Shown: one piece after another, positions 53,960 to 62,915 of the stretch | Position numbering within the stretch: the first letter of the stretch is position 1 | Layout: each line of letters opens with the position of its first letter | Source of the DNA: Larimichthys crocea | Lineage: Eukaryota > Chordata > Actinopteri > Sciaenidae | DNA length: 64,000 nucleotides | NCBI RefSeq assembly: GCF_000972845.2 | Contig: NC_040028.1 | Span: 15,622,871 to 15,686,870 of the forward strand | Direction: 5' to 3' | Position numbers and translations under genes: made by a program | Notes under the pieces: model-generated | What the model was told of the DNA's origin: nothing | Databases searched by the model: none | What the model saw: only the letters and a program-made list of their open reading frames with translations

Positions 53960-54225
53960 GGTGGCACGTCTATTATTATATGCAGTTGTCTGCCAGAGAG
54001 GGGGAAGCACAGAGGGGGACAGAAAAAGACTCAACAAACTGGTCAAGAGGGCCAGCTCTGTGGGGGAGGAGGTGTGATGAACATCTCCTCTTACCTCCTG
54101 CATGAGACTGTGCAGACCCAGCAGCTCTTTCAGCAACAGACTGCTACTCCCACCATGTAAGAAGGAGCTCTGCCACAGGTCCTTCATTCCAACAGCTGTC
54201 AGACTCTCAAGTATGACGTCATGGC
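53960..54225 (+). mobile_element. LINE C-terminal fragment (L2/CR1/Rex1-like)
   Basis: The plus-strand frame around 54102-54225 reads ...CHRSFIPTAVRLSS, which resembles the end of the reading frame in fish L2/CR1-type LINEs (RSFIPTAVRLFNS). Upstream sequence has the usual 'cagcagctctttcagcaacagactgct'. Strongly degraded; the minus-strand 132-residue frame here is a shadow. Confidence 0.55.
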
Positions 54226-54307
54226 TTTTTTTCCCAATATATTTCTTATTTACGAGTAATTTCAAGGTACAATCAACCTTACGTATATGTATGGAAGCCC
54301 TAAACGG

Positions 54308-54785
54308 TCATACATTCATACATTTCCTCCCTTTTTTCTCATAACAAGTTAATTTCATTTGTTTTGAAATAACAAATGTTGTTATCCTGGGATAAAGGGA
54401 TAATTTTCTTGAGATAGCAAAATTTAGTTTTCCCGACATGACAACATTAATTCGAGATTTCGAAAAAAAACAACAACAAAAGGTCTAGTATATATTAAGT
54501 CATTACAGGAAACATCATTCAGTGTAGCAATGTCAGAGGAGCAGAAGAATGTTGCAACTGCAATAATTGATAATAATACTAATAATGACGATAATTATAA
54601 TTAATTATTGAAAATTAATCATTGAAATTAAATAGTCAATATCTTGGGAAAACTAACTGTTGTCTCGGGTAACAACATTTATTATTTCGATGTAATGACA
54701 TAAATTATTTGAGATCTTGAGAACACATATGACATTAACTCGTTGTCACAAGAAAATGGAGGAAATAAAGTCTATGAATGTTCGC
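54308..54785. mobile_element. Inverted-repeat element, about 480 bp, long degenerate termini
   Basis: The left arm 54308-54364 read in reverse complement (ATGAAATTAACTTGTTATGA, then GGGAGGAAATG, then TATGAATGT) matches the right arm 54724-54785 (ATGACATTAACTCGTTGTCA, then TGGAGGAAATA, then TATGAATGT). The interior repeats variants of 'gataacaacatt'. No coding frame; probably a MITE. Confidence 0.7.
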
Positions 54786-55179
54786 TATTAAATTATGTAA
54801 AAAGAAAAAATAAATAAATAGAACTATACACTTTTATAGAAATAAGAAATGGACCTAGAAATAGAGCTAAAAAAAACATATGCAACTAAATTAGGCTGTA
54901 GAAAAATGAATGACTCACAGGATTGTAGTTCAAGTTGAATCGAGACTTGTGGTAGAAAACGTCCAGAAAACAGTGACACTGAGTGTGAAGTTGTCAGTTT
55001 GTGTATAGATGATACATCCTTTATTTATCACATATCAAACCATTGTGACCTTTACCTTGTAAATTTATCTTTAAAGGCTTCACTTTCTCTATTCATCTGT
55101 GGTTACTTCCGTCCTTGTGCTACTTCAACAATCTCTTATCTAATCCTATTAAATATTGTATACATCTCTAACTGTTTTA

Positions 55180-55679
55180 AAAAAAAACTTTATTGAAAGA
55201 ACAAACAAACAAATAAAGAATTCAGTCATACTAGTTCACATTGTACAATAGTAACATAGCACATTACATGATAGTATAGTAAGGATCAAAAGGGAAAAGC
55301 ATGAAAACAGAAAAGCAAAAATAAAACTTAGATGTGACAAACTTGTAATCTTATAAAGTTCTAGTTATAACTGTTTAACTGGCAGGTTATTGGTTGAAAA
55401 TATCTGCATAAATATTCATTATAGATAGACATTTCTTATTAGTAATTACCTTAAAAGATTTCAATCAAAAATAGCTTAAATGATGGTGATGAATCTTGAA
55501 ATTTACATACAAACATTTATGGATGTGAAATTTCCCTAATAAAATATAGAGGTTGACAATAATACATAGTTTCTTTTCTTTGTATTCAAAGTATAAGTAA
55601 TAATGTTTTTTTTCCCTCAATGCTGATTTTATGTTTTGTACACATCTCTGACTGTCTGGAATAACAATTTTCAACAAAG
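55180..55679 (-). mobile_element. L1-like LINE, ORF2 C-terminal remnant and 3' end
   Basis: The minus-strand frame at 55465-55677 includes LCIIVNLYILLGKFHIHKCL, which resembles the conserved C-terminal end of fish L1-type ORF2 ('lllGK.HIHk'). Downstream on the same strand AATAAA appears near 55190, followed by a run of T. No catalytic domain on this piece. Confidence 0.5.
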
Positions 55680-56176
55680 AGTTTAAAATAAGTCAATTTG
55701 CGGATGATACGTCCATCTTCCTAAAAGATAAATCAATGGTAGACAAAACTCTCAGCATTGTCTTATTCTTTTCTAAAGCATCTGGATTATCTCTTAATAT
55801 TAAAAAATGTGAACTATTTCCCATTCACACAAGCTCTGACTTCTCTATTGCCTCAATTAAAATTGAATCATAAAAATATCTAGGGTTAACGATAACTAAA
55901 AACTTGATCAGAAGAGAAGATACCAATATTTCTAACCATATTTTGGACATGAAGAAATCACTTAGCCATTGGTTAACCAGAGACCTCACTATTTTTGGCA
56001 GAACCATCCTATCTAAAGCTGGAGGTATTTACAAACTGATCTATCCCTGCTACTCCTTTTACATCTCCTTGAAAAACTTGAATAAAGCTAATACAATTAT
56101 TTTTCAATTTTTATGGAGAAATAAAACCCAACTACATTAAAAGGTCTCAGGAATATGACAAAGGTGGCATCAGTGC
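55680..56176 (+). mobile_element. L1-like LINE, reverse transcriptase remnant
   Basis: Conceptual reading from about 55693: QFADDTSIFLKDKSM, then FFSKASGLSLNIKKCELFPI, then a stop, KYLGLTITK, and from 55904 a 78-residue frame (ISNHILDMKKSLSHWLTRDL ... FGRTILSKAGGIYKLIYPCY). FADD is the active-site motif of the polymerase palm domain, and the following blocks are those of vertebrate L1-clade ORF2. Stops at 55870 and 56138 show it is dead. It continues at 57580 after an interruption. Confidence 0.8.
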
Positions 56177-57576
56177 ACCACCTGATCATGTTGTTCAATT
56201 TTCTTTTCTTTTTTATTTCATTTATACCTTGCAGTTATTATTTATATCATGGTCACTTACTTTTGTTAATATTATATTATATTATGGTCACTACTCTTGC
56301 AATAATCCTATTATTTGTATCATGGTCACTTTCTTTGCAATATTTCTTTACATTACAATACTCTTTTTATATGTCGTGCCACTTTTATCCTCAGTACTTG
56401 TCCTGTCTTTTTGAAGGTTGATTGTTTTTTGTGTTTTTTGCGTAGGTTATAGATATTTCTGTCTGTTCATTGTGTATTTTCTGCATTTTCTACTTTTTTT
56501 GTAGTGTATGCTACACTTTTCTTGCTGCTGTAACAGGTAAATTTCCCCGTGGTGGGATGAATAAAGTATATCTAATCTAATCTAATCTAATCTAAATTTC
56601 TAGTTAGTGTTCGTGCATCGCTGTGAAACTAACTAACTAACTTAAACTCTTTGCAATATTTCTTACACTATGACACTATGATCACTTTACACTACAAGAC
56701 TCTTTATACCTCATGCCACTTTTTATCCTCAGTTTTTCGTGTTTATTATGTAGGTTATAGATATTTCTGTCTGTTTATTGTGTTTTTTTGCCTTTTCTAC
56801 TTTTTTTGTAGTGTATGCTACACTTTCCTTGCTGCTGTAACAAGTAAATTTCCCCATGGTGGGATGAATAAAGTATATCTAATCTAATCTAATCTAATCT
56901 AATCTAATCTAATCTAATCTAATCTAAGTTTCTAGTTGGTGTTTGTGCATCGCTGTGAAACTAACTAACTAATTTAAACTTTTTGCAATATTTCTTACAC
57001 TATGACACTATGGTCACTTTACATTACAAGACTCTTTATATATCATGCCACTTTTTATCCTCAGTTTTTGCATGTTTATTGTAGGTTATAGATATTTCTG
57101 TCTGTTTGCCTTTTCTATTTTTTTCTAATTCTGTAGTGTATGCTACACTTTTCTTGCTGCTGTAACAGGTAAATTTCCCCGTGGTAGGATGAATAAAGTA
57201 TATCTAATCTAATCTAATCTAATCTAATCTAATCTAATCTAATCTAAGTTTCTAGTTGGTGTTCGTGCATCGCTGTGAAACTAACTAACTAACTTAAACT
57301 CTTTGCAATATTTCTTACACTATGGTCACTTTACATTACAAGACTCTTTATATATCATGCCACTTTTTATCATCAGTTTTTGCATGTTTATTGTGTAGGT
57401 TATAGATAGTTCTGTCTGTTTATTGTGTTTGTTTGCCTTTTCTACTTTTTTCTAATTCTGTAGTGTGTGCTACACTTTTCCTGCTGCTGTAACAAGTAAA
57501 CTTCCCCGTGGTGGGATGAAAGTATGGAGTATGGGATGGAAGTATATCTATATCTAAATCTAAATCTAAATCTAAA
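56177..57576 (+). repeat. Tandem array of LINE 3' tails with TCTAA tracts, nested in L1
   Basis: Four successive units, with the phrase CTTTGCAATATTTCTT at 56333, 56649, about 56980 and 57301 (period about 315-330). Each has 'TTGCTGCTGTAACA(G/A)GTAAA', TTTCCCC(G/A)TGG and all but the last GGATGAATAAAGTATA, then a microsatellite: (TCTAA)4 at 56571-56590, (TCTAA)10 at 56878-56927, (TCTAA)9 at 57203-57247 and (TCTAAA)4 at 57553-57576. This tail type is known from fish L2/CR1-like LINEs, whose 3' ends finish in short tandem repeats. Confidence 0.8.
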
Positions 57577-57740
57577 GCTCCAAAATTTGAATCTATGGTT
57601 GGTACCTTCAGAATTAATTGGATAAAATCTTACCTGTCACAACTGGACTCCATGTGGTTTCACATATCTAGGTCTTTGTTTGGACTTTGAAAAGTGATTT
57701 GGATGTGAACAGGATCCAGATTGAGCTGTCTAATTTCCAT
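57577..57740 (+). mobile_element. L1-like LINE, continuation after nested insertion
   Basis: Reads APKFESMVGTFRINWIKSYL, then SQLDSMWFHISRSLF, the next block of the same L1-type ORF2 after the segment ending at about 56176 (NKTQLH, then YDKGG). Then a frameshifted IQIELSNFH. The copy at 58738-58930 keeps an extra stretch (GGLDF) missing here. Confidence 0.7.
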
Positions 57741-57742
57741 AA

Positions 57743-57746
<4 letters not shown>

Positions 57747-57786
<40 letters not shown>
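57747..57786. repeat. (CA)n microsatellite, uggt2 upstream (block B copy 1)
   Basis: About twenty CA units. The copy-2 counterpart near 58925-58940 has only about seven or eight, so this locus differs between the two copies. Confidence 0.9.
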
Positions 57787-57788
<2 letters not shown>

Positions 57789-58118
57789 TGATGACGACAC
57801 GCTGCAGTGTGTGTTTGTGTGTTTGTGTGTTTGGTGGGAAACCGTTTTGAGCTGCTCTTTAGCTGTCTACGGCTGTGCCAGAACAAATCACAACTTCACC
57901 ACCGGGTTTTCTCAAACTTTAAACTCTCTGTCACTACATGTTTCCGTGTGAACACGTTGAACAAACATCGCTTTAAATAACCAACCGTCGTGTTTAATTT
58001 TAAACGTAACGGTCGTGTCACACTCGAATAACGGTCAGCGCGAGACACCAACGTCAACGCCGGTTAGTAGCTACACGGGCTGCTAGCTGCTTAAAATACC
58101 GACCTGACTTCGCTTTGT

Positions 58119-58145
58119 ATGGAAACGGACAGCATCTCCAACAGG
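58119..58145 (+). pseudogene. Duplicate uggt2 leader exon (probable assembly copy)
   Basis: Same METDSISNR frame and same AGG|GTGAGA donor as the exon at 59272-59298, inside the first copy of the block that flanks the 58671-58680 gap. Probably the other haplotype or an unmerged contig end rather than a second exon. Confidence 0.6.
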
Positions 58146-58560
58146 GTGAGATATATATATATATATTTCTATATTTATATCATATAAGTTATATAATGTG
58201 CAACACTGTACACACGGTTATGTATGTCTAATGGGAGCGGTGGTGTAGTAGGCTGTGTAACGTACCGCGTTCAATCACGGCGAGCTTGCTGTTTACTTAA
58301 TGCTAAGTTAACTGGTTGTCCCTTTAACGTTATTTAAATTTATTTTATAAGTTGTATTCATACACAACAGTCGACGTGGTTTTCTCTTGTTGTTCGTCTC
58401 TTCTACAAGTTTTTCAGACTTTTTTTTATGTGTGTTTTTCATGTAACGTAGGTGATAACTTAAGAGTAACTACGTGGCACTGACTTCTCAAAAGGAAAGC
58501 TGTGCTGACTGACTGCTTTTTTGTGTCATTGTAGGTTCATGTTACGTCGAGCCGGAGATA

Positions 58561-58670
58561 ATGAGGAAGGTTATTGTGCTGTCACTGTCACTGCTGCTGC
58601 TCAACATTCATCATGTCATATCGGCACCCAAAGGCGTCACTGCCAGTCTAAAAGCAAAGTGGAACATGAC
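58561..58670 (+). pseudogene. Duplicate uggt2 signal-peptide exon, cut by an assembly gap
   Basis: Identical in reading to the first 110 bases of the exon at 59709-59839 (MRKVIVLSLS to WNM) and then interrupted by ten N. The acceptor is at 58535. The exon is whole in the second copy, so this truncated one is best explained as the broken end of a contig. If taken literally it would suggest a duplicated promoter and first exons. Confidence 0.75.
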
Positions 58671-58680
58671 NNNNNNNNNN
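58671..58680. other. Assembly gap (10 N) inside duplicated uggt2 exon
   Basis: Ten N exactly, immediately after GGAACATGAC of the signal-peptide exon. The sequence to the right restarts at the point matching 57519. Confidence 0.98.
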
Positions 58681-59139
58681 AAAGTATGGAGTATGGGATG
58701 GAAGTATATCTATATCTAAATCTAAATCTAAATCTAAAGCTCCAAAATTTGAATCTATGGTTGGTACCTTCAGAATTAATTGGATAAAATCTTACCTGCC
58801 ACAACTGGACTTCATGTGGTTTCACATATCTAGGTCTTTGTTTGAAAAAAATAAATAACTAGGAGGTTTGGACTTTGAAAAGTGATTTGGGTGTGAATAG
58901 GATCCAGATTGAGCTGTCTAATTTCCACACACACACACACTGTGATGACGACACGCTGCAGTGTGTGTGTGTGTGTTTGTGTGTTTGGTGGGAAACCGTT
59001 TTGAGCTGTCTTTAGCTGTCTACGGCTGTGCCCGAACAAATCACAACTTCACCACCGGGTTTTCTAAAGCTTTAAACTCTCTGTCACTACATGTTTCCGT
59101 GTGAACACGTTGAACAAACATCGCTTTAAATAACCAACC

Positions 59140-59271
59140 GTCGTGTTTAATTTTAAACGTAACGGTCGTGTCACACTCGAATAACGGTCAGCGCGAGACA
59201 CCAACGTCAACGCCGGTTAGTAGCTACACGGGCTGCTAGCTGCTTAAAATACCGACCTGACTTCGCTTTGT
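59140..59271 (+). promoter_or_regulatory. uggt2: uggt2 proximal promoter / 5' untranslated region
   Basis: This CpG-containing stretch sits directly before the leader exon. It holds two TAACGG motifs about 25 bases apart (59160-59190) plus related CAACCGTC and CCGGTTAG sequences, which resemble MYB-type sites (YAACNG). I see no TATA box and no clear ER-stress element. The same sequence occurs in the first copy at about 57985-58118. Function is inferred from position only. Confidence 0.35.
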
Positions 59272-59298
59272 ATGGAAACGGACAGCATCTCCAACAGG
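59272..59298 (+). other. uggt2: uggt2 leader exon: upstream start codon to donor (second copy)
   Basis: An ATG followed by nine codons (METDSISNR) ends at a good donor, AGG|GTGAGA. The next exon starts after ...TTGTAG at 59683. Splicing the two puts the ATG in frame with a TAA at 59707-59709, giving a 17-codon upstream frame rather than the glucosyltransferase N-terminus. The exon is therefore read as 5' untranslated. Its true 5' end is unknown, and the stretch before it (from about 59040) is probably the promoter. A near-identical copy lies at 58119-58145. Confidence 0.6.
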
Positions 59299-59708
59299 GT
59301 GAGATATATATATTTATATTTCTATATTTATATAATGTGCAACACTGTAAACACAGGTTATGTAAGTCTAATGTGAGCGGTATGTGTAGTAGGCTGTGTA
59401 ACGTACCGCTTTCAATCACGGCGAGCTTGCTGTTTACTTTATGCTAAGTTAACTGTTGTCTGTCCCTTTAACGTTATTTAAATTTATTTTATAAGTATGT
59501 ATTCAATAACAAACAGTCGACGTGGTTTTCTCTTGTTGTTCGCATCTTCCAAAACAAGTTTTTCAGACTTTTTTTATGTGTGTTTTCATGTAACATTAGG
59601 TGATAACTTAAGAGTAACTACGTGGCACTGACTTCTCAAAAGGAAAGCTGTGCTGACTGACTGCTTTTTTGTGTCATTGTAGGTTCATGTTACGTCGAGC
59701 CGGAGATA

Positions 59709-59839
59709 ATGAGGAAGGTTATTGTGCTGTCACTGTCACTGCTGCTGCTCAACATTCATCATGTCATATCGGCACCCAAAGGCGTCACTGCCAGTCTAAA
59801 AGCAAAGTGGAACATGACGCCTTTCCTCCTGGAGACAAG
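59709..59839 (+). CDS. uggt2: UDP-glucose:glycoprotein glucosyltransferase 2, signal-peptide exon
   Basis: First coding exon of an ER-lumenal folding sensor that re-glucosylates N-glycans of misfolded glycoproteins so they re-enter the calnexin/calreticulin cycle. It encodes 43 residues plus two bases. A basic start (MRK) is followed by a hydrophobic core at residues 4-15 and a likely signal cleavage after Ala22 (VISA|PKG), then the mature start GVTASLKAKWNMTPFLLET, typical of UGGT proteins (human: VTAHLAAKWPETPLLLEAS). The acceptor is TTGTAG|G at 59683 and the donor ACAAG|GTATTT. The ATG has A at -3 and overlaps the stop of an upstream frame by one base. An out-of-frame ATG at 59687 opens a second overlapping frame. 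A truncated duplicate lies at 58561-58670. Confidence 0.88.
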
Positions 59840-62589
59840 GTATTTATCCCTGCACATGAGTGTCTGGCACTCAGGCTAATTTGCAGTAAACATGTCTGTA
59901 GCCAGGATTTAAATGTTAAAGAGACACTCAAATACACCATATACTCCCTCAAACAATAAACTTGCCATTAAATTCTCTTTAAATATGTACTGTAGGTCTA
60001 TATGCTTTTTCAAACCCCTGTGAACATTACCAAGACTAAAAAATAGGATCCTCAATACTGAATCTTTTCTCTCTTGGTTTTATCTAAATATACTGAGTCT
60101 TAACAGTTCTGTAGTTGGTCTGTAAAATAGCCACTACGTGTACGTTTTGAATTATAAACTCCCACTGAAAACATGCCCTCAAATGCTCCATATACCCCTT
60201 CAAACAATGCCACTAAACTGTCTTTAAATGTAAATTTGTACTGTAGGTTTAAGGGCTTTTTCAAAGCCTTCTGCACACTACCAAGACTAAAATCTTTGTA
60301 ATGTTGGGGCTATAAGCAACTGAAGACTGTAATTCCCCCAAATTATAGCCTGAATTAAAATCTACAGTAATCAGGGTTGTAGGCAGGATTTTAATGTTGA
60401 GAACATGAGTCCAAGCCACTCAAATGCACCATATATGTTGAGAACATGAGTCCAAGCCACTCAAATGCACCATATACTCCCATCAAACAATAAACTTGCC
60501 ATTAAACTGTCTTTAAATCTAATATACTGTAGGTCTATATGCTTTTTCGACCCCCTGTGAACATTACCAAGACTAAAAAATAGGATCCTCAATGCTGAAT
60601 CCTTTCTTTCTTGGTTTTATCTAAATATACTGAGTCTAAACAATTCTGTAGTCGGCCTGTAAAATAGCCACTACGTGTACGTTTTTAATTATAAACTCAC
60701 ACTGAAGTTTAAGTGCTTCTGCACACTACCACTAAAATCTTTGTAATATTGGGACTAGAAGCAACTGAATTCAAATCTGCAGTAATCAGGGCTGTAGGCA
60801 GGATTTTAATGTTGAGGACACGAGTCCAAGCCACTCAAATGCACCATATATCCCATCAAACAATAAACTTGCCACTTTCTAAACTGTCTTTAAACGTACA
60901 TTTCCTAATATGTACTGTGGGTCTACGTGCTATTTCAAAGCTTTTTGCGCACTACCAAGACCAAGACTTTCTTGGTTTTATCTTAACAGTTCTGTAGTCA
61001 GCCTGTAAAATAGCCACTACGTGTACGTTTTTAATCATAAACTCCCAGCTGAAAACATGCCCTTAAGTGCACCACATATCCCTTCAAACAATAAAGTTGC
61101 CACTAAACTGTCTTCAAATGTAAATTTGTACTGTAGGTTTAAGTGCTTTTTTAAAGCCTTCTGCACACTACCAAGACTAAAATTGTTGTAATATTGGAGC
61201 TAGAAGCAACTGAAGACTGTAATTCCCGCAAATTATAGCCTGTATATATCACTATATTAAGTCTTAACAGTTCTGTAGTCGGCCTGTAAAATAGCCACTA
61301 TGTTTTTAATCATAAACTCCCACTGAAAACATGCCCTCATTGTCTTCGCTGGTAGCTACAACAATGACGATATATACAGAAAATGTTTGAACATAATATT
61401 GTTTCTTCTTAGTTGCCTTTATATTATAGGAGCTGGAAACATCTAAAGATGGTAATTTCCCCAAATTGTACCCTGAAACATCGGTATCTGGCATATTAAT
61501 GTTGAGGGCATGAGTCCAAACCACCCAAATGCATCATATAACCCCTCAAATGATAGACCTGCCACTAAGCCTTCTAAACATCTGGCACTCAGACAAATCA
61601 TCAGTAAACAGGGCTGTAGGCAGGATTTTAATGTTGAGTCCACTCAAATGCACCATAAACAGTCTTTAAATGTAAATTTCTTAATATATACTGTAGGTCT
61701 AAAATCCTCAATGGAAAATCATTTCTTTCTAAGATTTATCAGAAAAATGTTTTATGTCTAAACAGTGTAGTTGGCCTGTAAAATAGCCACCATGTGTACG
61801 TTTTAATAGATTTTTTTTTTCAGCATCTCTCAGCCATTTTGACAAACACATGTGTTAACAATGATTCTAATTAAGGTCCCATTCCTTTCAGGTCAAACAA
61901 AGTCAGGGTGCTGCTGTGGTGCATGTTGGTTCTTTGCTACAATAAATGGAATAGAACCTTAATTAGTATCATTGGAAACACCTGTGTTGACCCTGTTATT
62001 ACCCTACTGTTTCAGGTTAAAGTGGTTGCTGTGAAAAAGGAAAACTCTCAGTTAAAACACAGAAAACTTGCACTCATTGTCCTCAGTGGTAACTACAGAA
62101 GTTGTTTGAATATAATCCTACAGTTTACTACAACTTCTTGTTAGTTGCCTCATTATAGAGGCTAGAAACAACTGAAGATTATAAAATGCACTTAAATTGA
62201 CGTTCATCAGTCAAAATTAATGATTACATCCCATTCAGTTGATTTTACTGAATTATAACTTAAATAATGTGCTTCAATAGCAGCCAAACGTTATTTTGTT
62301 AACAGTTAATTACTTGTTATATATAAAGTTCTCTTTTTATGGTGTTATTGTAAATTTTGGTCATCATTTGGAGTGTGAAAAATTGTTCTTATTGTAATCA
62401 ATGTTTTGCCTGTCTGTGTGGTACTTCACAGTGGACTTTATGGAACCAAGACTGAGACAAGTTGGGTGCAGTTATTACCAGAAAATCTAAAATGATTGTG
62501 CGGTGTGCAGCTCTAACAGCTGGGCAGTCAGAAAATGATCACTGTGGTTTTGACTAATGCTTACTACGCTCGTGTTTTCTCTCATGCAG
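59840..62589 (+). other. uggt2: uggt2 intron between signal-peptide exon and next coding exon
   Basis: Bounded by the AAG|GTATTT donor and the CATGCAG acceptor. Most of its first 2 kb is a degenerate tandem repeat; about 61810-62589 looks unique, with a weak echo of the repeat at about 62150-62180. Confidence 0.85.
59870..61810 (+). repeat. Degenerate long-period tandem repeat within uggt2 intron
   Basis: Two landmark phrases recur in the same order. TGTAAAATAGCCAC occurs at 60121, 60659, 61004, 61285 and 61777. A phrase close to TAGGCAGGATTTTAATGTTGAG occurs near 59897, 60378, 60793, 61490 (partial) and 61616. Units are about 280-540 bases long with internal losses. A perfect 41-base sub-duplication sits at 60395-60476. 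I do not recognise the unit as a known transposon. Confidence 0.85.
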
Positions 62590-62672
62590 CGAGTTTATTG
62601 GAGAAGATGGAAATGAGAAATTCTGGCAGTTTGTTGACACTGTTAAGGAGCTCACTGTATACAAACAGGGAG
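62590..62672 (+). CDS. uggt2: uggt2 coding exon 3 of the gene
   Basis: This 83-base exon completes the Ser codon left by the previous exon and adds EFIGEDGNEKFWQFVDTVKE and LTVYKQG, closely matching human UGGT2 (EFMAEESNEKFWQFLETVQELAIYKQ). It belongs to the first thioredoxin-like domain region of the folding-sensor part. The acceptor is CATGCAG|C and the donor GGGAG|GTACG; the phases agree with both neighbours. Confidence 0.93.
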
Positions 62673-62784
62673 GTACGTTCTTTATAATTGCTGTATCAGA
62701 ATGGATTTAAATAATTTTGCCAACCATCAGCCGTACTTCTCTACTATAATTCTTTATTATTACTTATGTTCCTGTGTCTCACAG

Positions 62785-62915
62785 AATCCGTGCGCTCGTA
62801 CTACAACTTGATCCTTAAGAAGGCTGGTCAGTTCCTCACAGATCTTCAAGTTAATCTTCTTAAATTTGCTCTGTCCCTACGGTCATACTCACCAGCTGTT
62901 CATGCATCCCAACAG
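62785..62915 (+). CDS. uggt2: uggt2 coding exon 4 of the gene (gene continues past right edge)
   Basis: This 131-base exon encodes, after a split Glu codon, SVRSYYNLILKKAGQFL and TDLQVNLLKFALSLRSYSPAV, ending HASQQ. Human UGGT2 has YSYYNLILKKAGQFL and INLLKFAFSIRAYSPAI at this point, so the assignment to UGGT2 rather than UGGT1 is firm. The acceptor is TCTCACAG|AA and the donor CAACAG|GTATG, phase 0. The next expected exon should begin near IAADEPPP; I do not find it before 64000. About 115 of roughly 1,500 residues are encoded in the window. Confidence 0.95.

Larger units (their letters stand above)
57519..58670 (+). repeat. Direct duplicate block B, copy 1
   Basis: A 1,152-base block matched by 58681-59818 (1,138 bases). 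It starts in the (TCTAAA)n tail region, runs through a LINE fragment, a CA microsatellite and the uggt2 promoter and leader exon, and stops at the gap within the signal-peptide exon. The CA run is longer here (about 57748-57786) than in copy 2. Confidence 0.95.
58681..59818 (+). repeat. Direct duplicate block B, copy 2
   Basis: Second copy of 57519-58670, continuous with the rest of uggt2 and so the copy to use for the gene model. Differences from copy 1 include a shorter CA run, an extra piece of LINE sequence at about 58844-58865 (absent from copy 1) and small indels in the leader intron. Confidence 0.95.

Noticed and set aside
53867..54265. 132-codon minus-strand frame as a gene
   Set aside because: The opposite strand carries a recognisable LINE C-terminal remnant; the minus frame is its shadow.
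58119..58145. METDSISNR as the true N-terminus of the uggt2 protein
   Set aside because: Splicing to the next exon gives a stop after eight more codons, and a good signal peptide starts right there in another frame.
58521..58787. Open frame with unknown residues running across the N gap
   Set aside because: It exists only because the gap joins two copies of the same region; it is also out of frame with the uggt2 protein.
59870..61810. CRISPR-like or satellite array
   Set aside because: Units are hundreds of bases long and degenerate, with no short identical repeats or spacers, and the context is a vertebrate intron.
62590..62915. uggt1 instead of uggt2
   Set aside because: YYNLILKKAGQFL and KFALSLRSYSPAV match UGGT2 much more closely than the UGGT1 sequence at the same place.
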